Source of the DNA: Phyllobacterium sp. YR531 | Lineage (GTDB): Bacteria > Pseudomonadota > Alphaproteobacteria > Rhizobiales > Rhizobiaceae | NCBI RefSeq assembly: GCF_000282595.1 | Contig: NZ_AKIZ01000017.1 | Coordinates: forward strand, 1 to 64,000 | Length of the DNA stretch: 64,000 bases | Direction: 5' to 3' | Program-made: the position numbers and the translations under genes | Shown here: positions 18,209 through 27,478 of the stretch, one piece after another | Layout: every line of letters starts with the position of its first letter | How positions within the stretch are numbered: the first letter of the stretch is position 1 | Notes under the pieces: generated by a model | Database searches by the model: none | What the model was told of the DNA's origin: nothing | What the model saw: only the letters and a program-made list of their open reading frames with translations

Positions 18209-19060
18209 ATGACCCAAGATCATACCGAGTACAGCTCACGTTACGCCATCGATCCGGTAGCAGCTTCCGCAATGGGGACGGATGAACTGCGGCACAATTT
18301 TCACATTGGTAATCTGTTCGAGCCGGGCAAGATCAATCTCACCTATACACACTATGACCGCATGATCGTGGGGGGCGCGACGCCTTTTGATGGTGAGCTT
18401 AAGCTTGAAGCGATAAAGCCGACGGGTACGAAGAATTTTCTTGATCGCCGTGAGCTTATTATCGTCAATGTAGGCGAAAAAGGCATTGTGATTGCAGGTG
18501 GCCAACCTTACGAGCTGGCCGAACGCGACATGCTTTATGTTGGAATGGGGGTTGAGGCGGTAACATTCACATCGTCGAATGGTGATAAACCTGCAAAATT
18601 CTATCTGTTGAGCGCACCTGCTCACCATACCTATCCAACCCGGCACATTCGCATCGGAGATGCCAAGCGCGTTGATCTTGGCAGTCAGGCAACATCGAAC
18701 GAACGGTCGATCTTTCAGTTCATCCACGCGGATGGTGTTAAAACCTGCCAGCTCGTTGTGGGCATGACCCAACTTGCGCAAGGTTCGGTATGGAACACAA
18801 TGCCGTGTCACGTGCATGACCGCCGCATGGAAGCCTATCTCTATTTCGACCTTCCTGAGACAGCGCGGGTATTCCATTTCATGGGAGAGCCGGACGAAAC
18901 ACGGCATATCGTGATGCGCAATGAAGAAGCTGTGCTGTCACCGGGCTGGTCAATCCATTCGGGATCTGGAACGTCCAACTATGCATTTATCTGGGCGATG
19001 GCCGGCGACAATGTCGACTACACAGATGTCGATCCCGTTACCATGGATGATCTGAAATGA
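18209..19060 (+). CDS. kduI: 4-Deoxy-L-threo-5-hexosulose-uronate ketol-isomerase
   Basis: Converts 5-keto-4-deoxyuronate (DKI), released from unsaturated uronates, into 3-deoxy-D-glycero-2,5-hexodiulosonate (DKII), a cytoplasmic step of pectin and glycosaminoglycan-type uronate breakdown. The 283-residue length matches KduI. The zinc ligands expected for the family are visible as His201, His203 and Glu208 (HVHDRRMEAYLYFD) and His250 (WSIHSGSGTSNYAF). It overlaps the next gene by 4 bases. The next enzyme, the NADH-dependent KduD, is not in this operon; the SDR at 40133 is a distant and unproven candidate. Confidence 0.95.
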   Translation: MTQDHTEYSSRYAIDPVAASAMGTDELRHNFHIGNLFEPGKINLTYTHYDRMIVGGATPFDGELKLEAIKPTGTKNFLDRRELIIVNVGEKGIVIAGGQPYELAERDMLYVGMGVEAVTFTSSNGDKPAKFYLLSAPAHHTYPTRHIRIGDAKRVDLGSQATSNERSIFQFIHADGVKTCQLVVGMTQLAQGSVWNTMPCHVHDRRMEAYLYFDLPETARVFHFMGEPDETRHIVMRNEEAVLSPGWSIHSGSGTSNYAFIWAMAGDNVDYTDVDPVTMDDLK

Positions 19061-19404
19061 GCCATGCAATCGGAAGCGGGTATTTTGTAGCGGCGGAAGA
19101 TAGCATCTGGGAAAATACCGAGCCGGGTGTGAAGCGACGGATCATAGCCTATCTCGATGAGTTGATGTTGGTCGAGGTGCTGTTCGAAAAGAATGCTGTA
19201 GGAAGCCTGCATTCGCACCCGCATGTTCAAGGCAGCTATGTAGCCGAAGGCCGGTTCGAAGTGACGATTGATGGGGTGTCCAAAATACTTGAGCAGGGTG
19301 GAAGCTTTATCGTCCCAGGCAATTTGGTGCATGGGGTGAAGGCTCTCGAAAAAGGGCGGTTGATCGATTCGTTCACGCCGCACAGGGCTGAGTTTCTAAA
19401 GTAG
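19057..19404 (+). CDS. kdgF: KdgF-like cupin, unsaturated uronate ring-opening protein
   Basis: A 115-residue single-domain cupin. Proteins of this type (KdgF) speed the conversion of 4,5-unsaturated uronate monomers to the linear keto form used by KduI. The metal site is visible as SLHSHPHVQGSY (His52, His54, His56, Gln58) and His92 (NLVHGVK), in a cupin frame with GRFEVTIDG and GGSFIVPGN. The ATGA overlap with kduI shows coupling. Together the two genes strongly point to an operon for unsaturated galacturonate, glucuronate or alginate-type monomers. It stops 2 bases short of the convergent oxidase gene. Confidence 0.85.
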   Translation: MSHAIGSGYFVAAEDSIWENTEPGVKRRIIAYLDELMLVEVLFEKNAVGSLHSHPHVQGSYVAEGRFEVTIDGVSKILEQGGSFIVPGNLVHGVKALEKGRLIDSFTPHRAEFLK

Positions 19405-19405
19405 G

Positions 19406-20776
19406 TTACACAACTTTGCCGGGATTCATAATTCCGTTCGGGTCAAGCAGGGATTTGATTGAACGCATCAAATTCAGCTTGACCGGATCAACGAGTGTTT
19501 CAAGTTCAGCCTTCTTGTCCAATCCAATTCCGTGTTCGGCAGAAAATGATCCGCCAAATTCGCGCAGACCTGAGTAAATCAGAGATTTAACCGCCTGCTT
19601 GTCAGGTATTCCGGCAACACCAACATGCAGGTTGCCGTCGCCGAGGTGGCCAAAAGCAAAACCGTATACATCCGGACCTAGAGCTGTGATCCCCTCATCG
19701 AATTGTTTCAACCAGTGCTCCAAATGCTGGAGAGGCACGGAAATGTCGAACCAGTGTCCCTGCGGGTAGGCCCGATCAATCACGCTGCTGTCCTCGCGAA
19801 TATTCCATATCTCTCGACGCTCTTTTTCACTCTGCGCAAGAATGGCATCAAGCACTAAACCTTCGTCAATGGCTTTCGCCAAGGCGCTTTCCAATATGGA
19901 TTGCGCCGCTGACTGTTCGGCTGCATCAGTCTCAATGATAAGGTAAATTGGGGCTTTCGTGATGGCAGTGAGCGTCGCAGGCCCGAGATTGTCTACCGCT
20001 ACCATGAAGTATTCATTTGCCATGAACTCTGCGCGTAGCAAATGTAGATTGTGACTGGCCTGCAAACGGTGGAAGAGCGCAATAGCGGCTGTTGCAGATG
20101 GACAGGCAACAAGGGCCGTGGCTGTAAATCCGTCCGGTGGAGCCAGCTTCAAAACTGCTCGCGTTATAACACCAAGCGTTCCTTCAGCACCGATGAATAG
20201 TTGCTTCAGGTCATATCCTTCATTGGATTTCGATACTTGTGCCATGTCACTCATGATACGCCCATCAGACAGTACCACTTCGAGACCAAGCACACGCTGA
20301 CGCATGATACCATGGCGGAAAGCTTCCATGCCTCCGGCATTTGTTGAGATCATTCCACCAATTGTGGCGCTGCCGCGGGAAGCAATGTCGATGCCTGTAG
20401 AAAGCCTGTGATGTGCCGCTGCCTCCTGTAGCGCATGCAGTGTAACACCGCCCTGCACGATGGCCGTGCCAGCAGATGCAGACAGCGCTTCGATACTGTT
20501 CATCAAGGAGAGGGAGAGGATAATTTGCCCGCTTGCAGATATCCCACCACCAACAAGCCCTGTCCTTCCACCATGGGTGACAACCGGTATTTTATGCTCG
20601 TTACACAATCGCAGTACAGCGGCGACTTCTGCCGTGGATCGTGGGGCAACCATCAATCCGGCATCAAGATTACGCTCGTCTGAACCCGGATGTATTACGC
20701 CAAGGGCATCTCCAACCCTTATACCCCCCGTGCCGACGATTAGTTGGAGTTCAGCAAGAATGCTCTCTTCGATCAT
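19406..20776 (-). CDS. FAD-linked 2-hydroxyacid dehydrogenase (GlcD/D-lactate dehydrogenase type)
   Basis: A 456-residue flavoprotein of the VAO/PCMH family. The N-terminal FAD domain shows VVTHGGRTGLVGGG and the family block ATIGGMISTNAGGMEAFRHG. The C-terminal FAD-oxidase domain ends with GFAFGHLGDGNLHVG and SAEHGIGLDKK, typical of GlcD, DLD and D-2-hydroxyglutarate dehydrogenases. It oxidises a D-2-hydroxy acid; the substrate is unknown. It overlaps the upstream permease by 4 bases and is the last gene of the polyamine-type ABC operon, so its substrate may be derived from the imported compound. Confidence 0.88.
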   Translation of the reverse strand: MIEESILAELQLIVGTGGIRVGDALGVIHPGSDERNLDAGLMVAPRSTAEVAAVLRLCNEHKIPVVTHGGRTGLVGGGISASGQIILSLSLMNSIEALSASAGTAIVQGGVTLHALQEAAAHHRLSTGIDIASRGSATIGGMISTNAGGMEAFRHGIMRQRVLGLEVVLSDGRIMSDMAQVSKSNEGYDLKQLFIGAEGTLGVITRAVLKLAPPDGFTATALVACPSATAAIALFHRLQASHNLHLLRAEFMANEYFMVAVDNLGPATLTAITKAPIYLIIETDAAEQSAAQSILESALAKAIDEGLVLDAILAQSEKERREIWNIREDSSVIDRAYPQGHWFDISVPLQHLEHWLKQFDEGITALGPDVYGFAFGHLGDGNLHVGVAGIPDKQAVKSLIYSGLREFGGSFSAEHGIGLDKKAELETLVDPVKLNLMRSIKSLLDPNGIMNPGKVV

Positions 20777-21585
20777 TGAGGATCCGTCGCTTTGCGGCGG
20801 TCAATGAAGATTCTCAGGGCAAGTATGATTGCAGTGACAAGAATCAGAAGAACCGAGATCGCGGCAATTGCCGGATCAATATTATCTCGAAGTCCCATCC
20901 ACATAAGCCGGGGGAGGGTGATGGCGTTGACGCTGGTAATGAACAGGGTAACGCCGATCTCCTCCCAGGAAAGCACAAATGAAAGAAGTGCGGCCGTAGC
21001 AATGCCAAATTTGATGTTGGGAATGATGACTTTAAAGGCTCGGGTTGTGAGGTTGGCTCCGAGACCACGTGCTGCAAGGTCTATACGCCGGTCGACCTGA
21101 AACAGTGCAACGAGAATAAGCACAACTGCAAATGGCGTTGTCATCACGGCATGGGCGAGCGCTACACCCAGCCAGGTGTCATATCCGATCCAGTTGTTAA
21201 AGCTCGAAAGGGCGGTCATGAGGAAATAGAGCGTCATCGCCGATACAACTGGAGGAACGATCAGCGGCAACAATACAAAGCCGATAAGCAGAGCTGAGAA
21301 GCGCGGCTGAAACATCCAGATCCCAAGTCCGAACATCGTCGCCAGTGCGGTTGCAACAGCACTGGAGAGGATGCCGATACGCAGGCTGAGCAAAATGCTT
21401 TGCATCCATGCCGGATTGTCGAGAAGCGCCTGATAATGACGAAGCGACAAGGCACCCGAAGGCATTGAAAGAAAACGGGCGGGGGTAAATGATACCGGTA
21501 TAACGGCAATGAGCGGCATAAGCAGAAAGATCGCAACGGCGGTTGCCAGGATCAGTAATATGGGGCCGGGGCGGGATGATTGCAT
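20773..21585 (-). CDS. ABC transporter permease, PotC-like
   Basis: A 270-residue inner-membrane permease of the spermidine/putrescine/2-aminoethylphosphonate group with six hydrophobic segments. The coupling EAA-type loop is visible as IDLAARGLGANLTTRAFKVI. ATG 21585 is chosen because it lies 5 bases after the stop of the partner permease; an in-frame extension to 21753 would lie inside that gene. It forms the heterodimeric channel with the preceding PotB-like protein. Confidence 0.9.
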   Translation of the reverse strand: MQSSRPGPILLILATAVAIFLLMPLIAVIPVSFTPARFLSMPSGALSLRHYQALLDNPAWMQSILLSLRIGILSSAVATALATMFGLGIWMFQPRFSALLIGFVLLPLIVPPVVSAMTLYFLMTALSSFNNWIGYDTWLGVALAHAVMTTPFAVVLILVALFQVDRRIDLAARGLGANLTTRAFKVIIPNIKFGIATAALLSFVLSWEEIGVTLFITSVNAITLPRLMWMGLRDNIDPAIAAISVLLILVTAIILALRIFIDRRKATDPQ

Positions 21586-21589
21586 CGCT

Positions 21590-22420
21590 TTAGCCCACCA
21601 TATGTGCGGGTTTGATGAAACGGCGAAGCAATGCCAGTAAAATTCCGATGAAGAGAACGAGGACAACACTGATTGCGGCACCAAGACCCCAATCCGGGCT
21701 CTGGAATATTCGGAGATAAACCAGTTCCGCCACCATGACGCTGCGCCCGCCACCGAGGATTGCAGGCGTTACGAAAAAACCGAGTGCGAATACGAAGACG
21801 ATGAGCGCAGCTCCGATCAGCCCGCCATAGGTCAGCGGCACAAAGACCGTCCAGAATGTTCTTGTTCTTGACGAACCCATGCCGCGCGCCGCCAGCAGAA
21901 CACGCTCATCAATGCTTCGCATGGCAGAGGCGATAGGAAATACCGCAAAGGGAATGAGGAAATGCGTCATGCCTATAATAACGCCAAATTCATTGCGCGC
22001 CAAAGCCAGTGGCTCACTGATAATACCTGCCGATTGTAACCAGGTATTGATCAGGCCGCGATTGGACAACATTGCCAGCCAACCGAAAGCACGGGTGAGA
22101 ACAGAAATCCAGAAGGGAACGAGAATACAAAACTCTGCGAGTGCGCGTTGCAGCGAATTACCGCGCACCCAGACGTAGGCGATGGCATAGGCTGTAATCA
22201 GCGATGTAGCAGTGACAATCAGGCAAATGCGCAGAGTGCGGATGAAAACGGATTGTACAAGCGGATCGGTAAATACGGCTACATACTGACCAAGTCCGGT
22301 TTCCGGCAAAGTGAAACTCCAGCGGACCACGCCAAGAAAAGGCACGACATAGGCAAGCCCCAAAAACAGGAGCAGAGGCGCTAACAACAGGATCTTTCTA
22401 GAGGTTGCCGACTTGCTCAT
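21590..22420 (-). CDS. ABC transporter permease, PotB-like
   Basis: A 276-residue permease with six hydrophobic segments. Family features include PLLLFLGLAYVVPFLGVVRWSF at the N-terminus and the EAA-type loop IDERVLLAARGMGSSRTRTFW. It follows the binding protein gene after a 64-base gap that contains a strong hairpin (22449-22478) and directly precedes the PotC-like permease. Confidence 0.9.
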   Translation of the reverse strand: MSKSATSRKILLLAPLLLFLGLAYVVPFLGVVRWSFTLPETGLGQYVAVFTDPLVQSVFIRTLRICLIVTATSLITAYAIAYVWVRGNSLQRALAEFCILVPFWISVLTRAFGWLAMLSNRGLINTWLQSAGIISEPLALARNEFGVIIGMTHFLIPFAVFPIASAMRSIDERVLLAARGMGSSRTRTFWTVFVPLTYGGLIGAALIVFVFALGFFVTPAILGGGRSVMVAELVYLRIFQSPDWGLGAAISVVLVLFIGILLALLRRFIKPAHMVG

Positions 22421-22448
22421 TCACCATGCCTTGTTGCGAACTGCAAAT

Positions 22449-22478
22449 TAGCGCGAGGTCACGGGGAACCTCGCGCTA
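22449..22478 (-). other. Intercistronic hairpin between binding protein and permease genes
   Basis: An 11-bp perfect stem (TAGCGCGAGGT at 22449-22459 with ACCTCGCGCTA at 22468-22478) with an 8-base loop lies just past the binding protein stop. There is no T run. It probably stabilises the upstream mRNA or partly terminates, giving more binding protein than permease, like the hairpin at 15464-15494. Confidence 0.65.
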
Positions 22479-22484
22479 TATCAC

Positions 22485-23600
22485 TTATGCCGATATGACT
22501 TTCGTATATTCGTCGAACGCCTTGCCGTAGTTCTCGGCATACCATTCCATATCAAGCGGAACCTGCTTCGCCATGTTCGCTGGATCCACGCAATTTATGC
22601 GCTTCTTGTCGTCTGGTATCAGTGCATCGGTTGCCGGATTCGCCGGGCCTTGACCCAGCAGATTGAACATTTCAAGTTGGCGCTCGGGTGTCTGGGCGCT
22701 GGCGATAAACTTCATCGCATTGTCCTTGCCGCCCGGATTGTTTTTCATAATCGCAAGGGCGCCGGGGGAGATCAGGCCCTGATCCCAAACAAACTTGATT
22801 GTGCCGCCCGAGTCCTGTTCGATCAATTGCGCGCGTGTTGACCAGATCAGTGCCATGGATGCTTCACCGTCGATGAGGACTGACTGGCTTTCAGCACCCC
22901 CGCCCCAATAGGCCACGACGTTCTCTTTAAATGCCGCAATCTTGTCGTGAGCGCGCTTGAGATCGAGCGGATAAAGTTTTTCAGGAGCGACACCATCACC
23001 CATCAAGGCCGCTTCCCACATGGCAGCGCCCCATTTGTACATGGAGCGTTTGCCGGGAAACTTCTTCACGTCAAAGAAATCAGCCATGCCCGTCGGCACC
23101 TGATCGCCGAATTTCGAAGAGTCATAGGCAATGATGTACGAAAAGAAATAAGTTGATGCTGCCGTATCCCAGCCAAAACCCGGACGCATCTTGTTCCTGT
23201 CAACGATGGAATAATCGATTGGTTCGAGCATGCCTTGTTTGCCGAGTGAAATGCCGGAGAACGGATCAACGTCAAGCAGGTCCCAGCTGGGTTTACCGCT
23301 CTTGAACTGGGCAGTTATCGCGCCTTCCGTTGGGCCTGACCCGTCCATCTTGACGGTGACACCACTTTCCTTGGTAAAGGGCTGCCCATAAGCCTTGTCA
23401 TAGGCCGTCATGGCATCACCGCCCCAGTTGACCAGAACCAGTTCTTTTGCTTGCGCATAGGAGCCGGTGGAGCGAAGAAGGGCAGGGGCACCAGCCAGAA
23501 AAATAGCGGCCATCTGTGTAAATCGCCTGCGGCTTATTTCGCCGCTCTCGACCTTGCTGGCGAGTATTTCGAGGCAGTCTTTTTGAAATGCGTTATCCAT
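22485..23600 (-). CDS. ABC transporter periplasmic binding protein, PotD-like, probably Tat-exported
   Basis: A 371-residue extracellular solute-binding protein of the spermidine/putrescine family. The N-terminus carries a twin-arginine-like signal (SRRRFTQMAAIFLAG), with cleavage expected after the SYAQA region. The mature part includes VLVNWGGDAMTAYDKAYG and SMYKWGAAMWEAALMGDGV, typical for binding proteins of polyamine, phosphonate or putative opine importers. ATG 23600 follows AGAGGGA at good spacing; ten extra residues from 23630 would lack that site. The ligand is not assignable from sequence. Confidence 0.88.
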   Translation of the reverse strand: MDNAFQKDCLEILASKVESGEISRRRFTQMAAIFLAGAPALLRSTGSYAQAKELVLVNWGGDAMTAYDKAYGQPFTKESGVTVKMDGSGPTEGAITAQFKSGKPSWDLLDVDPFSGISLGKQGMLEPIDYSIVDRNKMRPGFGWDTAASTYFFSYIIAYDSSKFGDQVPTGMADFFDVKKFPGKRSMYKWGAAMWEAALMGDGVAPEKLYPLDLKRAHDKIAAFKENVVAYWGGGAESQSVLIDGEASMALIWSTRAQLIEQDSGGTIKFVWDQGLISPGALAIMKNNPGGKDNAMKFIASAQTPERQLEMFNLLGQGPANPATDALIPDDKKRINCVDPANMAKQVPLDMEWYAENYGKAFDEYTKVISA

Positions 23601-23645
23601 TTTTGTTTCCCTCTGGATTGTCGTTGTCACATTCCTGAATGCAGC

Positions 23646-24752
23646 CTAACTCCCATTCGGCAGCAAAAAGCCTTGGTGGACTGGCCACGACACCCACACA
23701 TCCGTGTCAGGCGGCATCGGCTGTGTTGTCGCTGTTGGCATTGAAACTGCCAGACTTGTGCCCATACGTGTTCGCAAATGATATTTGGTCGAAGCGCCCA
23801 GATAGGTAGCACCTTCGACGCGGCAGGTAATGGCATTGCAATTTGCGTCACGACCATCAGTAGTGATTACCATGTGTTCAGGACGCACCGCCGCTACTGC
23901 GGCTCTACCTGCGAGTATTGCCGATTTGTTAACAACGATCGTCTGTTCTTCAAACCTGCCGGATGCGCGCTCGCCGTCGAGTTGGACAGTATCCAATGGC
24001 AGAAGATTGATCTCACCGAGGAACTCGGCGACAAAGCGGTTTGTTGGCCGTTCATAGACTTCTTGCGGTTTGCCAACCTGCAGCAGCTCGCCATGATTGA
24101 AGATGGCTACGCGGGAAGACAGGGCAAGCGCTTCGGATTGATCGTGTGTGACGAAAACGAACGTCGTGCCGGTTTCTTGATGCAGTCTTTTGGCTTCTTC
24201 CTGCATCATTTCGCGAAGATTTTTGTCCAGAGCTGAAAAGGGTTCATCCAGCAGCAATACTGAGGGTTCGAATGCCAAGGCGCGGGCAAGAGCGACACGC
24301 TGCTGCTGGCCGCCGGAAAGCTTTGCCGGCAGTTTTTTCTCATGGCCAACGAGTCCGACCCGTTCAACCATTTCGCCGACCCTGCGTTTGATATCCGCAG
24401 CAGAACGGCGGCGTACCTTGAGAGGAAAAGCAATGTTCTGCTCCACAGTCAGATGCGGGAAGAGGGCATATCCCTGAAACACCATCCCATAGGAACGATC
24501 TTCTGCCGGCACGCTGGTAATGTCTTTGCCGTCCATCACCAGCTTGCCTGATGTTGGAGCAAGGAAACCGGCCAGGATCATGAGAAACGTGGTTTTGCCG
24601 GACCCTGAGGGTCCCAGAAGGGTTAAAAATTCACCTCGCTTGATATCAAGCGAAAGATCTTTGAGCGCATGAAATGCGCCAAATGACTTGCCAATGGATA
24701 TAGCCTTTATCTCGGCGGCTTTCGTGTCGCCCAGTTGCATGCCTTGAGGCAT
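23646..24752 (-). CDS. ABC transporter ATP-binding protein, PotA-like
   Basis: A 368-residue ATPase of the PotA/FbpC/UgpC class. Walker A GPSGSGKT lies at residues 47-54, then LSGGQQQR, VLLLDEPFSALD and the H-loop VTHDQSEA, followed by a C-terminal TOBE-type domain (residues about 250-365). ATG 24752 follows GAGG with good spacing. It is the first gene of the operon ATPase, binding protein, permease, permease, FAD oxidase, and lies next to a LysR gene on the same strand. Confidence 0.93.
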   Translation of the reverse strand: MPQGMQLGDTKAAEIKAISIGKSFGAFHALKDLSLDIKRGEFLTLLGPSGSGKTTFLMILAGFLAPTSGKLVMDGKDITSVPAEDRSYGMVFQGYALFPHLTVEQNIAFPLKVRRRSAADIKRRVGEMVERVGLVGHEKKLPAKLSGGQQQRVALARALAFEPSVLLLDEPFSALDKNLREMMQEEAKRLHQETGTTFVFVTHDQSEALALSSRVAIFNHGELLQVGKPQEVYERPTNRFVAEFLGEINLLPLDTVQLDGERASGRFEEQTIVVNKSAILAGRAAVAAVRPEHMVITTDGRDANCNAITCRVEGATYLGASTKYHLRTRMGTSLAVSMPTATTQPMPPDTDVWVSWPVHQGFLLPNGS

Positions 24753-24881
24753 TGATTGACCTCTTTCCCCTGCTTTTAAAACGAAGCCTAGGCACAATCT
24801 GCGATTACGACAATTGAATTATATTACCCTGACACGTGAATGAAATTCACGCCATCTCAAATTTCAGTCGGATGTGCGTAT

Positions 24882-25772
24882 TCAAGCATTACGGGTTTGT
24901 GACAGACGCGATTTCAACCACTCGGTGAACGCAAGCTGTGCCGGATGATCTATTCTGGCATAGTCGGTTACTAGAAAATATGACTTTGGTGATTTGATAG
25001 CGAGGTCAAATGGCTGGATAAGCTGACCGCCTCGCATTGCCTTTCTGCAGGTGAGTTTGTCGCCCATGGCGATACCCTGCGCGGTGATGGCTGCAGAGAA
25101 CACCAGATTCATGTCCGAGAATATGATTCCCCGTTCGGAATCGGGATTGTCAACATTTGCCAAGGCCAGCCAGAGCGTCCAATCTTCGAAATCGACCAAG
25201 TGCAGCAGAGGTGCACGCAATATATCCTTGGGCTCGGCCAGTCCGCCCAGTTTGTTGAGAAGAACAGGACTGCACAGTGGGGTGAATTCGATCTCGCAAA
25301 GCAGATCCACCGCTCTATTTGGCCAGTTGCCATCACCAAAAGCAATAAACAGGTCAATTCCCGGTGCGGTAACGTCATCGAGTTTCCGTGGTGTCACTAT
25401 GCGCAGCGAGATATCAGGATACTTTTCCTGAAACTCCGCAATATGGGTGCAAAGCCAAAGCGACGCGAAGCCGGATGTGCAGCTAATGGTCAAGGTTCCG
25501 CCAGTGCTGGCGGGACTGTGACGCCCACCAGCATCGTCAATGACAATGAGTGCCTTACGGACATCATTGGCATATTTGCGTCCGCGTGGTGTCAGGATGA
25601 CGCCTTTGCCATCTCGTTGCAGCAGTTCAAAGCCCAGATCGCGTTCCAGTAAGCGCAACTGGTGACTGACCGCGCTACGCGTTAAATGCAATTCTTCTGC
25701 AGAGCGCCAAACACTGCCATGTCTTGCGAAGCTCTCCAGCGCCCGCAGTGCCTGAGTAGAGGGTATCCGCAT
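24882..25772 (-). CDS. LysR-family transcriptional regulator, GcvA-like
   Basis: A 296-residue LysR protein. The N-terminal winged helix (residues 5-65) shows ALRALESFARHGSVWRSAEELHLTRSAVSHQLRLLE, and the effector domain includes LLHLVDFEDWTLWL, typical of the GcvA/AmpR branch. It is divergent from the M20 amidohydrolase gene (106-base gap) and lies upstream of the ABC operon on its own strand. By LysR convention it probably controls the divergent gene and perhaps the transporter. Confidence 0.92.
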   Translation of the reverse strand: MRIPSTQALRALESFARHGSVWRSAEELHLTRSAVSHQLRLLERDLGFELLQRDGKGVILTPRGRKYANDVRKALIVIDDAGGRHSPASTGGTLTISCTSGFASLWLCTHIAEFQEKYPDISLRIVTPRKLDDVTAPGIDLFIAFGDGNWPNRAVDLLCEIEFTPLCSPVLLNKLGGLAEPKDILRAPLLHLVDFEDWTLWLALANVDNPDSERGIIFSDMNLVFSAAITAQGIAMGDKLTCRKAMRGGQLIQPFDLAIKSPKSYFLVTDYARIDHPAQLAFTEWLKSRLSQTRNA

Positions 25773-25878
25773 GCGTAACCTTCAATCTGAGGTGAATAGA
25801 ATTTGCACGTTTTGAGAAAACATATCACTTTTTCTCTCACCTTCCAGATGATTATCTGGCGGCCGGCGGGAGATAATC

Positions 25879-27465
25879 GTGGCTACGGCATCATACGCAT
25901 CAGCACTCAGTTTCATTGACGGACACAAAGCCGATCTTTCAGTATCTGCACGAACAATCTTCGATTTCGGTGAAACTGCCTGGCGGGAATATCAATCCTC
26001 GGACTGGTATGTCCGGCGCTTGCGGCAAGAGGGATTTGACGTAGAGGTTGGCTCCGCAGGAATGCCCACCGCCTTTTGCGCGCATTGGACCAATAAAGTC
26101 GGGATGACGGGAAAATCACCGACAATTGGCATGTATGCGGAATATGATGCCGTACCGGGCAATTGTCAGGCCGCCGTCACTTGCAAACAGCCACGAGTAG
26201 GTCTCAATGAACATGCTGGTGGTCACACTGACCCTCATTCCGGTCTTGGAATATCATCGCTGGGCGGATTGCTGGCTACCAAGGCAGCGATGGAAAAACA
26301 CGGCATAGCAGGGACGCTGCGTTTTACCGGTGAACCTGCCGAGAAGGTGCGTGGTTCCAAACCCATTCATGCTGCCAAAGGCTATTATGACGGGTTGGAT
26401 GGAATGATTTCATTCCATCCATTCTACATGCTGCCGCTTTGCAACACGGTGCGATGGGACACGCATTGCGGTGCTGCTTATTCGATGATCTACCGCTTCA
26501 TCTGTGATCAGCCGGAACTTTGGGGTTTGAGCGATGGCGCTCCCATTCCGCAGTCACATTCTGCTATCCGTGCACCCGGCGCAAATGACGCGCTAATGAT
26601 GATGTATATGGCGTCAAAAGCCTTGCGTGACTCCATGCTGCCGCATCAGGGAGGTTGGTCTATTAGTGAGGCAATTCTAACGGCTGGCCAAGCTACCGCT
26701 GATAATCTGCCCGCTGGACTTGCAGAAATCCAGTACATGATGCGCGTGCCCACCATACCAATGGCTGAGCAGGTTACCGCTGCGTTGGACCGCAATGCTG
26801 AACATGCTGCTGCGATGACTGGTTGCAGGGTGGAGCGGCATTGGGTTTGTAAATCAAGGCCGGGGCTTGCAAACCACGCCATGGCCGGGATTACTTGGGA
26901 TGCGCTCAACATTGTTGGTGCCCCGCATTGGGAAGAGTCTGCAAAAGCAATTGCGCGTGAGATACAAGTCAATGCCGGTATGGCGGCCATGGCAGAACCG
27001 TTTCTCGATGAATGCGAGCGGTTGATTTCGCCACAGGAGGCAGAGGCGATATTGCGTCGTGATTTGCCACCATCGCAGATCAATTCCACTTCCGATGATT
27101 ATACCGACATGACATGGCACGCGCCGACAGTGCGGTTTTACGTGGCGCGCCCTGCGTTGAAAGCGCCGAAGGGCGCAGCTTATCCGGGTTGGGTAATGAA
27201 TGCGCTTGGCGGGATATCCGAGACGATCGATCCGATGATCAGCTGCGCTGCAAAAACAGTTGCGCTGACAGCCTTACGATTGCTGGAAGATGAAAGCGCC
27301 CGGCGCACGGCAAAGGACGAGTTTATTGAACGGACCGGTGGTGGCGTGGGAGGATCCCAATGGATTGCGCCGCTTTGCGATTATGAGCCACCGATCCATT
27401 TCCGTTGGCCGGAATACATAACAACAGCGCGTGGCACCGAATGGTGGATACCGAACGCTGTATAA
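25879..27465 (+). CDS. M20-family amidohydrolase, AbgB-like
   Basis: A 528-residue zinc peptidase/amidohydrolase related to p-aminobenzoyl-glutamate hydrolase subunit B. Visible blocks are TIGMYAEYDAVPGNCQAA, the metal region EHAGGHTDPHSGLGISSLGG and FTGEPAEKVRG, and the late SDDYTDMTWHAPTVRFYVARP, all in the order of the AbgB family. GTG 25879 follows GGCGGGAG. It hydrolyses an amide bond; the substrate is unknown. The 13-base gap to the deiminase-like gene indicates a two-gene operon acting on one compound, perhaps a guanidino or acylated amino acid brought in by the neighbouring ABC importer. Confidence 0.85.
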   Translation: MATASYASALSFIDGHKADLSVSARTIFDFGETAWREYQSSDWYVRRLRQEGFDVEVGSAGMPTAFCAHWTNKVGMTGKSPTIGMYAEYDAVPGNCQAAVTCKQPRVGLNEHAGGHTDPHSGLGISSLGGLLATKAAMEKHGIAGTLRFTGEPAEKVRGSKPIHAAKGYYDGLDGMISFHPFYMLPLCNTVRWDTHCGAAYSMIYRFICDQPELWGLSDGAPIPQSHSAIRAPGANDALMMMYMASKALRDSMLPHQGGWSISEAILTAGQATADNLPAGLAEIQYMMRVPTIPMAEQVTAALDRNAEHAAAMTGCRVERHWVCKSRPGLANHAMAGITWDALNIVGAPHWEESAKAIAREIQVNAGMAAMAEPFLDECERLISPQEAEAILRRDLPPSQINSTSDDYTDMTWHAPTVRFYVARPALKAPKGAAYPGWVMNALGGISETIDPMISCAAKTVALTALRLLEDESARRTAKDEFIERTGGGVGGSQWIAPLCDYEPPIHFRWPEYITTARGTEWWIPNAV

Positions 27466-27478
27466 TGAGGAGAGAACA

